Source: Candidatus Moraniibacteriota bacterium (GTDB taxonomy: Bacteria > Patescibacteriota > Minisyncoccia > Moranbacterales > UBA2206). Taken from it: DNA of 8,670 nucleotides. The stretch spans positions 1 to 8,670 of the forward strand of contig DMXN01000011.1 of the NCBI GenBank assembly GCA_003482885.1, given 5' to 3'. Shown one piece after another: positions 1 to 6,230 of the stretch (within the stretch, counting starts at the first letter, position 1; the number at the start of each line of letters is the position of its first letter). The notes under the pieces are model-generated. The model made no database searches and was not told the origin of the DNA. It saw nothing but the letters and a program-made list of their open reading frames with translations. The position numbers and the translations under genes are program-made.

Positions 1-665
1 GCGATCATCAAAAACAAATCGCGTCGCTTTCCGATGAAGCTGTGGCGGAAATAATTGACGCGTATCAGGAACGGTATATTGATCTGATGAACAAAAAAAG
101 CGTGAATTATATTGAGATTTTTCATAATCACGGAAAAAAAGCCGGAGCGTCGATTGCGCATCCGCATTCGCAGCTGATGGCAATTCCGGTAATTTCTCCG
201 TATATTCAGTCGGAACTGGACGGCGCGGAAAATTATCACAGAGCCAATAAGCATTGCGTTTATTGCGCGATAGCGGAATGGGAAATAGAAAATCAAAAAC
301 GGGTGGTTTTTGAAAATGATAATTTTTTAGCTTTTTGTCCATTTTCTTCGCGAGTTGCTTTTGAAGTTTGGATTATTCCCAAAAAACACAAACCGTATTT
401 CGAAAGAATTACCGCGCGGGAAAAAATGGAAGTGGCGGAAGCGTTGCGAACGGCGATTGCAAAAATTTATAAAGGCTTGAACAATCCTGATTATAATTTT
501 TATTTGCATACTTCGCCTTGCGATGGCAAGGATTATCCGCATTACCATTGGCATATTGAAATTTTGCCCCGCACCGCCAATTGGGCGGGGTTTGAACTTT
601 CTACCGGCATTGAAATTTCCACCATTGAGCCGGAAAAAGCGGCGGAATACTTGAGGGGGATATAA
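1..665 (+). CDS. galT: galactose-1-phosphate uridylyltransferase, C-terminal part (5' end outside window)
   Basis: Likely transfers UMP between UDP-glucose and galactose-1-phosphate in the cytoplasmic Leloir pathway. The frame is open to the left edge (first full codon at base 3), so the gene starts upstream and the GTG at 42 is internal. About 220 residues are visible of a family usually near 330. Seen: the catalytic HPHSQ motif at 159-173 (family form HPHGQ or HPHSQ, with the second His the UMP-carrying nucleophile), preceded by GASIA; a CVYC pair at about 255-266, likely a zinc site; and HYHWHIEILPR near 540-573, the conserved C-terminal His-rich strand of the HIT-superfamily fold. The gene ends at TAA 663-665. 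A GC-rich stretch at 567-590 could pair, but it encodes conserved residues. A related nucleotidyltransferase with another sugar phosphate substrate cannot be excluded. Confidence 0.88.
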   Translation, partial: DHQKQIASLSDEAVAEIIDAYQERYIDLMNKKSVNYIEIFHNHGKKAGASIAHPHSQLMAIPVISPYIQSELDGAENYHRANKHCVYCAIAEWEIENQKRVVFENDNFLAFCPFSSRVAFEVWIIPKKHKPYFERITAREKMEVAEALRTAIAKIYKGLNNPDYNFYLHTSPCDGKDYPHYHWHIEILPRTANWAGFELSTGIEISTIEPEKAAEYLRGI

Positions 666-760
666 TTTTCAATTTCTAATTTCTAATTTCTAAACAATTT
701 CCAATGCTTTAATGACTAAATCCGCCACGGCGGATTGAAAATTGAAAATTGAAAATTTAC
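666..760. repeat. short-period AT-rich repeats flanking a perfect GC hairpin (galT-dedA gap)
   Basis: The gap holds three tandem copies of aatttct at 671-691 and three tandem copies of attgaaa at 734-754. The left end (ttttcaattt, 666-675) is the reverse complement of part of the right block, so the two blocks form an imperfect inverted pair. Between them, aatccgcc (719-726) and ggcggatt (729-736) form a perfect 8-bp stem with a two-base spacer. No T-run follows the stem, so it is not a clear terminator. TATAAT at 661-666 lacks a convincing -35. No gene is visible here. Confidence 0.75.
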
Positions 761-767
761 GGCAAAT

Positions 768-1421
768 ATGGTTGCAGAAATAATTTCTGTTTTGGCAAGT
801 TTTATAATTTGGGGAATAAATTTACTGGGATATGCCGGCGTGGCGTTGATGATGGCGATTGAATCGGCTTGCATTCCGCTTCCGTCGGAAATTATTATGC
901 CATTTTCCGGCTACTTGGTTTTCACCGGCCGATTTTCTCTTTGGGGAGTTTCTTTGGCTGGCGCGATTGGTTGCGTAATCGGATCGGTTTTGGCATACTG
1001 GGTTGGTTATTATGGCGGTCGACCAGCGGCGGAAAAATATGGAAAATATATTTTAATTACCCATCACGATTTAGACATCGCGGATAATTTTTTTAAAAAA
1101 TATGGAAACACGGCGGTATTTTTTTCTCGCTTAATTCCGGTTGTGCGGACATTTATTTCTCTTCCGGCGGGAATTGCCAGAATGAATTTTCCCAAGTTTG
1201 TAATTTATACTTTTTTAGGATCGTTTCCTTTCTGCTATCTCTTGGTTTATATCGGGAAAAAAATGGGAGATAATTGGAATACGCTGGGAGTGTATTTTCA
1301 CAAATTTGATGTTATAATAGGAATAGTAATTTTGGTCGGGATGGTTTGGTTTGTAAAAAGGCATTTGAATATTAGAGGTAGAGACGCGATTAATCGCGTC
1401 TCTACGGAAGACAAAAAATAA
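768..1421 (+). CDS. DedA / SNARE-associated (VTT) family inner-membrane protein
   Basis: A 217-residue polytopic membrane protein of the DedA family, whose members are linked to lipid-carrier or phospholipid translocation and membrane homeostasis; the substrate here cannot be told. Seen: hydrophobic segments near residues 5-30, 42-82, 140-165 and 181-197; the DedA signature ESACIPLPSE at 32-41, with acidic residues and prolines in the re-entrant region; and RLIPVVR at 121-127 inside FFSRLIPVVRTF, followed by the conserved AG pair, which is the family's Arg-Pro-Arg motif. The start is ATG 768, without a clear ribosome binding site. The tail after the last membrane segment includes GRDAINRVST (residues 204-213), encoded by a 28-bp palindrome and probably acquired with it. 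tpiA starts one base after the stop, suggesting co-transcription. Confidence 0.88.
   Translation: MVAEIISVLASFIIWGINLLGYAGVALMMAIESACIPLPSEIIMPFSGYLVFTGRFSLWGVSLAGAIGCVIGSVLAYWVGYYGGRPAAEKYGKYILITHHDLDIADNFFKKYGNTAVFFSRLIPVVRTFISLPAGIARMNFPKFVIYTFLGSFPFCYLLVYIGKKMGDNWNTLGVYFHKFDVIIGIVILVGMVWFVKRHLNIRGRDAINRVSTEDKK
1378..1405. repeat. 28-bp perfect palindrome inside dedA 3' end
   Basis: Arms gtagagacgcgatt and aatcgcgtctctac are exact reverse complements. The outer 10 bases on each side are identical to those of the palindrome at 7669-7696, while the inner 8 bases differ but are still self-complementary. It lies in frame at the DedA C-terminus and encodes GRDAINRVST. The shape suggests a small dispersed palindromic repeat rather than a terminator, because no T-run follows and the ORF continues. 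Confidence 0.9.
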
Positions 1422-1422
1422 T

Positions 1423-2187
1423 ATGAACAAAATAGTCATTGGCAATTTAAAGATGAACCTACAAAGCATCGAAGAACGAGAGCGATATTTGAAAGAGTTT
1501 AGTAAAGAGTTGATTGGGAAAAAATTTCAAAACACGGAAATCGTTTTATGTTTGCCATTTGTGCATCTCGAAGGATTTAAAAAATGGAAAAATAAAAAAG
1601 TTATCCGTGGAGCGTTGAATGTTTTTTGGGAAGACAAAGGATCATTTACGGGAGAAATTTCACCATTGATGCTTAAAAATTTTGGCTGCCAGTATGTTGT
1701 TGTCGGACACAGCGAAAGAAGAAAATATGCAAGAGAGGAAGATAGCGATGTGAATCTAAAAATAATTGCCGCGCTGAGAAATGGAATCAAGCCGATTCTT
1801 TGTGTTGGAGAAAATGCCGGTCAAAAGGCAAGAGGATTAAATATTATCTTGGAACAATTGAAAAATTGCTTGAGCGAAGTCAGTGGGGGAAAAATTGAGA
1901 ATATCATTATTTGTTATGAACCGGTTTGGGCGATCAGTTCCAATAATCCGGATCATTTGCCGACTACTAATGAAATAATGAGTGCTGGTCTTATAATAAA
2001 AAAATTTTTGGTTGGAAAATATGGCGTGAAAATTTCTGAAAAAGTAAAAATAATTTATGGCGGATCGGTTAGCGTGGCGACAGTAAAACAAGCTTGCGTC
2101 GAAAGCGGAATGGACGGAGCGCTTATCGGGAGAGAAAGTTTGACGCCGAGAGAGTTTTTGAAAATAGGGGAAATAATAAATCAATAA
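1423..2187 (+). CDS. tpiA: triosephosphate isomerase
   Basis: Interconverts dihydroxyacetone phosphate and glyceraldehyde-3-phosphate in glycolysis and gluconeogenesis. It has 254 residues, a normal TIM-barrel length. Seen: GNLKMN at 7-12 with the active-site Asn8 and Lys10; WEDKGSFTGEIS near 69-80; GHSERR at 95-100 with the electrophilic His96; YEPVWAI at 165-171 with the general base Glu166; YGGSV for the phosphate loop; and GALIGRESL near the C-terminus. All catalytic residues are present. Loop 6 after the Glu reads SSNN instead of the usual GTG, and the last phosphate loop has Gly-Arg instead of Gly-Gly, so the enzyme is divergent. It starts one base after dedA, with the aldolase next downstream, which gives two consecutive steps of one pathway. 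Confidence 0.96.
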   Translation: MNKIVIGNLKMNLQSIEERERYLKEFSKELIGKKFQNTEIVLCLPFVHLEGFKKWKNKKVIRGALNVFWEDKGSFTGEISPLMLKNFGCQYVVVGHSERRKYAREEDSDVNLKIIAALRNGIKPILCVGENAGQKARGLNIILEQLKNCLSEVSGGKIENIIICYEPVWAISSNNPDHLPTTNEIMSAGLIIKKFLVGKYGVKISEKVKIIYGGSVSVATVKQACVESGMDGALIGRESLTPREFLKIGEIINQ

Positions 2188-2188
2188 T

Positions 2189-2273
2189 TGTCATCCCCGC
2201 GAAGGCGGGGATCCAGTGTAAAAGTGAAAACCTTAAGCTTCAAGACTAGATTCCCGCTTTCGCTGGAATGACA
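2189..2273. mobile_element. 85-bp MITE-like element with 28-bp imperfect terminal inverted repeats
   Basis: The left end (2189-2216, tgtcatccccgcgaaggcgg and onward) and the reverse complement of the right end (2246-2273) match at 23 of 28 positions by my count. Each end also folds on itself: tccccgc/gcgggga around gaag on the left, and ttcccgc/gctggaa (one mismatch) on the right. The core of about 29 bases has no ORF. The termini resemble the dispersed tgtcattcccgcgaaagcgg-type repeat seen in many bacterial genomes (from memory). It fills almost all of the 99-base gap between tpiA and the aldolase gene and could attenuate or stabilise the transcript there. Confidence 0.82.
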
Positions 2274-2286
2274 AAAAAAACTTTTT

Positions 2287-3150
2287 ATGATTACTTCAGT
2301 TAAAGAAATTTTGGAAAAAGCGAAAAAGGGCGGGTATGCCGTGGGGGCTTTTAATACTGTGAATCTGGAAACTACGCGCGCGATCGTGGAAGCGGCGCAG
2401 GAATTGCGTTCGCCGGTTATTATTCAAATAACGGAAAAAACGATGGAATACGCCGGCGGGCGGGGGATTTTTCATTTGGTAAAAAATGACGCGGAATTTT
2501 ACGCGCCGGAAATTCCGATTGGGATTCATCTTGATCATGGAAAAAGTTTTGAAATTATCCAGCGCTCGGTAGCAATCGGATTTACTTCGGTAATGTACGA
2601 CGGGTCGCGAAAAGTTTTTGCGGACAATTTGGAAATTACCAAGAAAGTGGTGGATTTTTGCCATAAAAAAGGAGTGGTCGTGCAGGGAGAATTGGGCAAT
2701 GTTCCTTACTTGGGAGAAATGGAATTAAAAGATGTGAATTGGGAAAAATATATGACAAATCCTCAGCAAGCGGAAACATTTGTAAAAACCACCGGCATTG
2801 ATGCGTTGGCAGTGGCGATTGGCAATGCGCATGGTTTTTTTAAAGAAAGAGCAACGCCGGATTTTGATCGTTTGGATATGATAAGCAAATCTTGCGCCAT
2901 TCCGCTTATTCTTCACGGCGCGTCAGATTGGGAAAATGGCCGTGTTGCTGAAGTTATCAGAAGAGGTATCAGTTGTTTCAATATAGATACGGCAATTCGT
3001 TTGGCTTTTGCGAACAATCTGATCAATTCTGTCAATAATCAAGAAGGTTCGGGTTTTGATTTGAGAAAACTTTTGGGCGAAGCGAGGGAGGCTGTGAAAG
3101 AAACCGTGAAGTTCAAAATAAAATTATTCGGCAGTGATGGGAAAGCGTAG
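2287..3150 (+). CDS. fba: class II (zinc-dependent) fructose-bisphosphate aldolase
   Basis: Cleaves fructose-1,6-bisphosphate to two triose phosphates, supplying the substrate of the isomerase encoded just upstream. It has 287 residues, typical of the short class IIB/GatY-KbaY type. Seen: VGAFNTVNLET near 19-29; HLDHG at 81-85 (catalytic Asp83 and zinc ligand His84); YDGSR at 104-108; GELG with Glu135; the AIGNAHGFFK segment with zinc ligand His182; LHGASD with zinc ligand His210; and NIDT near 232-235 for the phosphate. All metal and catalytic positions are kept. Oddities are YDGSR where DGSH is usual and LHGASD where LHGGSG is usual. Tagatose-bisphosphate aldolase is the main alternative and cannot be excluded from motifs alone. 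There is no clear ribosome binding site, and the MITE-like element lies immediately upstream. Confidence 0.93.
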   Translation: MITSVKEILEKAKKGGYAVGAFNTVNLETTRAIVEAAQELRSPVIIQITEKTMEYAGGRGIFHLVKNDAEFYAPEIPIGIHLDHGKSFEIIQRSVAIGFTSVMYDGSRKVFADNLEITKKVVDFCHKKGVVVQGELGNVPYLGEMELKDVNWEKYMTNPQQAETFVKTTGIDALAVAIGNAHGFFKERATPDFDRLDMISKSCAIPLILHGASDWENGRVAEVIRRGISCFNIDTAIRLAFANNLINSVNNQEGSGFDLRKLLGEAREAVKETVKFKIKLFGSDGKA

Positions 3151-3207
3151 TTTATTTTTTGTATATTTTTTATGGCGAGGAGATAATGTCTAGTTTTTGT
3201 TTTTTTG

Positions 3208-3223
3208 TGGTATAATTTAAGTA
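3208..3223 (+). promoter_or_regulatory. extended -10 promoter giving a probably leaderless nuoE transcript
   Basis: TGG followed by a perfect TATAAT (3211-3216) makes an extended -10 element. No good -35 hexamer sits 16-18 bases upstream, which an extended -10 can tolerate. The expected start point, about seven bases past the -10, falls on the A of the ATG at 3223, so the mRNA would have no 5' leader. This also argues against translation starting at the TTG at 3205, which lies upstream of the promoter's start point. Confidence 0.65.
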
Positions 3224-3663
3224 TGACCACTGAAAAAATACTTTTAAACTTTGATCCGAAGATGAAAAACTTGCTTCCGGCGTTGAAAAAAATCAGCGCC
3301 TGTTTTGGGTATGTGGATGAAAATGCCGCGCAAAAAGTTGCTGATTATTTTTTCGTTCCGCTTTCTAAAGTTTTTGAAACCGCCAGTTTTTATGATTTGA
3401 TAAAAACAAAAAAACAGCCGAGTTTGATAATCCAAGTTTGCTCCGGAGCCAATTGCGCGGTCGAAAGCGCGTATAAAATTATTCGAGAAATTGAAAATCA
3501 TCTGCATATTAAGGCGGGGGATGAATTTAATCCCAATGTAAAATTGGAAATTATCAGTTGTCTCGGACAATGCGGTAGCGGTCCGGTGATGATTGTGAAT
3601 GGAAATGTTTTTACACGCGTAATGGCAAGCAATGTCGTTGGAATTTTACAGGGATATTTATGA
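3223..3663 (+). CDS. nuoE: NuoE/HndA/HoxE-like [2Fe-2S] subunit of an NAD(P)-linked hydrogenase or dehydrogenase
   Basis: A thioredoxin-like [2Fe-2S] protein that partners with NuoF-type flavoproteins in complex I, NAD-linked hydrogenases and formate dehydrogenases. With the ATG at 3223 it has 146 residues, close to family length. The N-terminal helical part (LLPALKKISACFGYV, then FFVPLSKVFETASFYDL) matches the usual NuoE helical region. The cluster ligands are Cys73 and Cys78 (CSGANC) and Cys113 and Cys117 (CLGQC), the C-x4-C...C-x3-C family pattern. The TTG six codons upstream is in frame but lies within the promoter, so I prefer the ATG. The gene ends in an ATGA overlap with nuoF, implying translational coupling. 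Context with hyp genes and without membrane complex I genes favours a soluble hydrogenase diaphorase. Confidence 0.92.
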   Translation: MTTEKILLNFDPKMKNLLPALKKISACFGYVDENAAQKVADYFFVPLSKVFETASFYDLIKTKKQPSLIIQVCSGANCAVESAYKIIREIENHLHIKAGDEFNPNVKLEIISCLGQCGSGPVMIVNGNVFTRVMASNVVGILQGYL

Positions 3664-4910
3664 AAAATGAAATTAAAATAATCACTAAAAATTGGGGGCA
3701 AATAAATCCGCGGAGAATTGAGGAATATATTTCGGCGGGCGGTTATGTCGCTTTGAAAAAGTTTATCGAAAAAATGACTCCGCAGTCGGCAGTGGAAGAA
3801 ATAAAAATTTCCGGACTTTGCGGTCGGGGCGGAGCGGGTTTTTCGACTGGTGTGAAATTAGAAAGTGTGCAAAAAGAACCCGCCTCTTCGGCGGACGGGG
3901 AGAAATATTTTATTTGCAATCTTGATGAGTCAGAACCGGGGACATATAAAGATCGATCGATTGTCGATAACGATCCGCATCTGCTTCTGGAAGGAATTAT
4001 AATTTCCTCTCTTATTATCGGCGCGAAAAAAACTTTTATTTATATCAATGGCAATTATAGAAAACAAGCGGAAATTTTGGGACAAGCAGTGGAGCAAGCG
4101 AGGGAGAAAAAATTTATCGGAGAAAAGATATTAAATTCAAAATATAATCTAGATATTGAAATTTTTTCCGGCGCCGGAGCGTATATTTGCGGAGAAGAAA
4201 CGGCGCTTATAAATTCCATTGAAGGCAATCGCGGCGAACCGAAAATGCGGCCGCCATTTCCGACGCAGTGCGGACTTTTCGGCCGGCCGACAGCGGTGAA
4301 TAATGCGGAAACAATCGCGAACATTCCGTGGATAATTTTAAACGGCGGAAAAGCTTACGCGAAAATCGGTTCAAAAAAATCTCCCGGCACAAAATTATTT
4401 ATTATAAATGGCGCGGTAAAAAATCCATGCGTAGCGGAAGTTCCGCTGGGTGTAAAACTGGAAGATTTGATTGAAAAATACGCCGGAGGAATGCAAGAAG
4501 GAAAAGAATTTTGGTTCGCACAAGTGGGCGGATCGTCCGGACGATTGGTTTTGCAAAAAGATCTGAAAATGAAAATGGAATATGATCGCGACGGAAAAAT
4601 TCCATTGGGTTCGGGAGCGATTTTAGTTGTCGATAAAACCATGGATATTCACGAATTATTGTTATCTTGGGCAAGTTTTTTTCGGAGGGAATCTTGCGGG
4701 AAATGCGCGCCGTGCCGCGAAGGAACTTTTAGGCTTTATGAAATCGCGCAAAGATTAAAAGATGGAGAAATTTCCGAAAGGGATAAAACAGCGTTAGAAG
4801 ATATTTTATGGACGCTGAGAAATACTTCATTTTGTCCGTTAGGAAAATTCGCCGCGACGGCATTTTCGGATGCAATAGAAAAACTTAAGCTCCTACAAAA
4901 GTACGAATAA
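3660..4910 (+). CDS. nuoF: NuoF/HoxF-like NAD(P)H-binding flavoprotein subunit
   Basis: A 416-residue diaphorase subunit that binds FMN, NAD(P)H and one [4Fe-4S] cluster and passes electrons to the NuoE- and HoxU-like partners. Seen in order: GLCGRGGAGFSTGVK at 52-66 (dinucleotide/FMN glycine-rich motif); CNLDESEPGTYKDR at 86-99; GAGAYICGEETALINSIEG at 171-189 and RGEPKMRPPFP after it; an SLBB-type region around 243-277; ESCGKCAPCREGT with Cys346, 349 and 352; and the fourth ligand Cys392 in SFCPLG. Nothing is missing from the NuoF core. It lacks the extra N-terminal NuoE-like and C-terminal ferredoxin domains of HndC/HydB-type subunits. The loop at about 67-82 looks a few residues longer than usual and contains a small GC hairpin (3880-3894). 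ATG 3660 overlaps the nuoE stop. The last codons run into an AT-rich repeat. Confidence 0.95.
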   Translation: MKNEIKIITKNWGQINPRRIEEYISAGGYVALKKFIEKMTPQSAVEEIKISGLCGRGGAGFSTGVKLESVQKEPASSADGEKYFICNLDESEPGTYKDRSIVDNDPHLLLEGIIISSLIIGAKKTFIYINGNYRKQAEILGQAVEQAREKKFIGEKILNSKYNLDIEIFSGAGAYICGEETALINSIEGNRGEPKMRPPFPTQCGLFGRPTAVNNAETIANIPWIILNGGKAYAKIGSKKSPGTKLFIINGAVKNPCVAEVPLGVKLEDLIEKYAGGMQEGKEFWFAQVGGSSGRLVLQKDLKMKMEYDRDGKIPLGSGAILVVDKTMDIHELLLSWASFFRRESCGKCAPCREGTFRLYEIAQRLKDGEISERDKTALEDILWTLRNTSFCPLGKFAATAFSDAIEKLKLLQKYE

Positions 4911-4982
4911 TTACAAAAATACAAAAAATTCAAATTCTCTTTTTGTATTTTCGTATTTTTGTATAATTTTGTAATTTCGTAG
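4893..4982. repeat. AT-rich short-period inverted repeat at the nuoF / HoxU-like gene junction
   Basis: The left arm (4893-4930) is built from acaaaa/tacaaaaa units and the right arm (about 4940-4982) from gtatttt/gtaattt units, with GTA recurring every 8 to 10 bases. Reverse-complementing the right arm gives a sequence similar to the left arm; both begin ctac and share attacaaaa and acaaaaatac. The left arm encodes the last six codons and stop of nuoF. The rest is non-coding up to ATG 4987. It could fold into a long, weak A-U hairpin. No promoter or typical terminator is evident. Confidence 0.6.
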
Positions 4983-4986
4983 AACT

Positions 4987-6021
4987 ATGCAAATAAAAAT
5001 TAACAATAAAAAATATAAGACTGAAAACGAAGAGACAATCTTTGGGGTTTGCGCGCGTAATAAAATAAAAATTCCCGGACTTTGCGGAATGAAAGATTTT
5101 CACGAAGGCGTATGCCGGATTTGCGTGGTGGAATGCGGCGGACGCTTAATGACTTCTTGCAATACTGAAATTCGCGAGGGGATGGAGATTATAACGGAAA
5201 GCGAAAATATTTCCCGCGCCAGAAGAATCAATTTGGAATTATTGTGGGCGGATCATGCCGGAAAATGCGCGACTTGCAAAAAAAATCAACTATGCGAGTT
5301 GCAAAAATTGGCGGAGGAATATAAAATTGAAAACTTTCATTTCGTGCCGAGAAAAGGCGAAATGACCAGCAGGGAAGAGTTGGATTTGGTGCGGGATAAT
5401 TGGTCGCGTGTTGTAACGGAAAACGAAAATCCTTGCGTTTCCAGAAATTCGGAATTTTGTGTGGAATGCCGAAGGTGTGTGAATATTTGTCCGGAGAAAA
5501 AATTCGGTTTTAATTATCGGGCGGGAGATGTAGTCGTGGGAACGCCGTATGAAAAAGTTTTGGATTGCGGTTTTTGCGGAGAGTGCGTTCGCGTTTGCCC
5601 GACGGCGGCGCTTACGGATCAAAACGATTTTTTTAAAATTATTAAAGATTTGGATGATCTGAGAAAATTTTCTATTGCGATTTTGGATTGGGAAATTTCG
5701 GAAAAAATATTCGATCAAATAAAAAATATAACTGCCGAAAAAGATCTAAAAAAAATATTATTCGATTTGGGTTTTGAAAAAATAATAAATTTGGAAGAAA
5801 AAGATAAAGACAGAGAAGACGAAATTATAAAAAATATCAAAACCGATTACGCGCAAAAAGAAAAAATTAATCCGAAAAATATCAAAACATTTTTCATTTC
5901 TTCCAAAATTCATAAAAAAGCTGAAAAGAACGAGCATTTGGATTATATTTTAAGCGAAAGAGAAGCCGCAAGGTTGGTGAGAGATAAAGAAAAAATGATA
6001 GAAGGAAAGATTAAAATTTAA
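4987..6021 (+). CDS. HoxU/HndD-like Fe-S electron-transfer subunit with a degenerate [FeFe]-hydrogenase H-domain remnant
   Basis: A 344-residue protein. The N-terminal 210 residues match the NuoG/HoxU/HydA electron-wire module. [2Fe-2S] ligands are Cys33, 43, 46 and 58 (C-x9-C-x2-C-x11-C). A His90-Cys94-Cys97-Cys103 site (HAGKCATC...C) would hold a [4Fe-4S]. Two further [4Fe-4S] clusters sit at Cys158/161/164/168 and Cys194/197/200/204. Residues 221-334 read like scraps of an H-domain. LDDLRKFSIAILD resembles its first strand, LKKILFDLGFEKI resembles the KMVAALRKLGFDKV helix, YAQKEKINPKNI resembles YAEKIGIDPEDI, and LDYILSEREAARLV resembles VDAVLTTRELARLI. The TSCCPGW block between them is absent, the MPC cysteine is replaced in FISSKIHKK, and everything after the REL helix is gone. 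No cysteine lies beyond residue 204, so no H-cluster can form. It probably relays electrons between NuoF and a hydrogenase. hypC starts five bases downstream. Confidence 0.85.
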   Translation: MQIKINNKKYKTENEETIFGVCARNKIKIPGLCGMKDFHEGVCRICVVECGGRLMTSCNTEIREGMEIITESENISRARRINLELLWADHAGKCATCKKNQLCELQKLAEEYKIENFHFVPRKGEMTSREELDLVRDNWSRVVTENENPCVSRNSEFCVECRRCVNICPEKKFGFNYRAGDVVVGTPYEKVLDCGFCGECVRVCPTAALTDQNDFFKIIKDLDDLRKFSIAILDWEISEKIFDQIKNITAEKDLKKILFDLGFEKIINLEEKDKDREDEIIKNIKTDYAQKEKINPKNIKTFFISSKIHKKAEKNEHLDYILSEREAARLVRDKEKMIEGKIKI

Positions 6022-6026
6022 AAATT

Positions 6027-6230
6027 ATGTGTTTGGCTATACCAGGGAAAATCAGAAAAATAAAATCCGAAGAAATCGCCGAAGTCGATTTTGACGGCTT
6101 ATTTAAGGATGTTAATATTTCTTTGGTTGATGCTAAAGTCGGGGACTATATCATTGTCCACGCCGGCTTTGCGATTGAGAAGATGGAGGCGGATTTGGTG
6201 GCGGATATTCAGGGATATTTGAGAAAATAG
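6027..6230 (+). CDS. hypC: [NiFe] hydrogenase maturation chaperone HypC
   Basis: HypC/HybG chaperones hold the iron atom with HypD while CN and CO are added, then deliver Fe(CN)2CO to the hydrogenase large-subunit precursor. Seen: the N-terminal MCLAIPGK, with essential Cys2, and the conserved VGDYIIVHAGFAIEKM (residues 38-53) of the OB-fold. At 67 residues it is a little shorter than the usual 75-90, losing only the variable C-terminal tail. It starts at ATG 6027, five bases after the HoxU-like gene, with no visible ribosome binding site, so it is likely part of the same operon. HypC serves [NiFe] and not [FeFe] hydrogenases, which is important given the hydrogenase-like gene upstream. Confidence 0.95.
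   Translation: MCLAIPGKIRKIKSEEIAEVDFDGLFKDVNISLVDAKVGDYIIVHAGFAIEKMEADLVADIQGYLRK

Noticed and set aside
567..590. GC-rich inverted repeat near the 3' end of galT as an inserted element
   Set aside because: It encodes LPRTANWAGFELSTG, which matches the normal family C-terminus without extra residues, so the pairing is incidental.
3151..3207. Terminator after the aldolase gene
   Set aside because: The stretch has T-rich runs but no stem-forming GC segment, so I cannot support a Rho-independent terminator there.
3205..3222. TTG start for nuoE six codons upstream of ATG 3223
   Set aside because: These codons contain the TATAAT promoter element, upstream of the likely transcription start.
5290..5718. 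142-codon open frame on the - strand opposite the HoxU-like gene
   Set aside because: The + strand here encodes the iron-sulphur cysteine motifs; the antisense reading shows no domain and is composition-driven.
3223..6021. Respiratory complex I (NuoEFG) locus
   Set aside because: No membrane or quinone-binding subunits are present, the third protein is far too short for NuoG and carries H-domain-like remnants, and hyp genes follow directly. Complex I genes elsewhere cannot be excluded.
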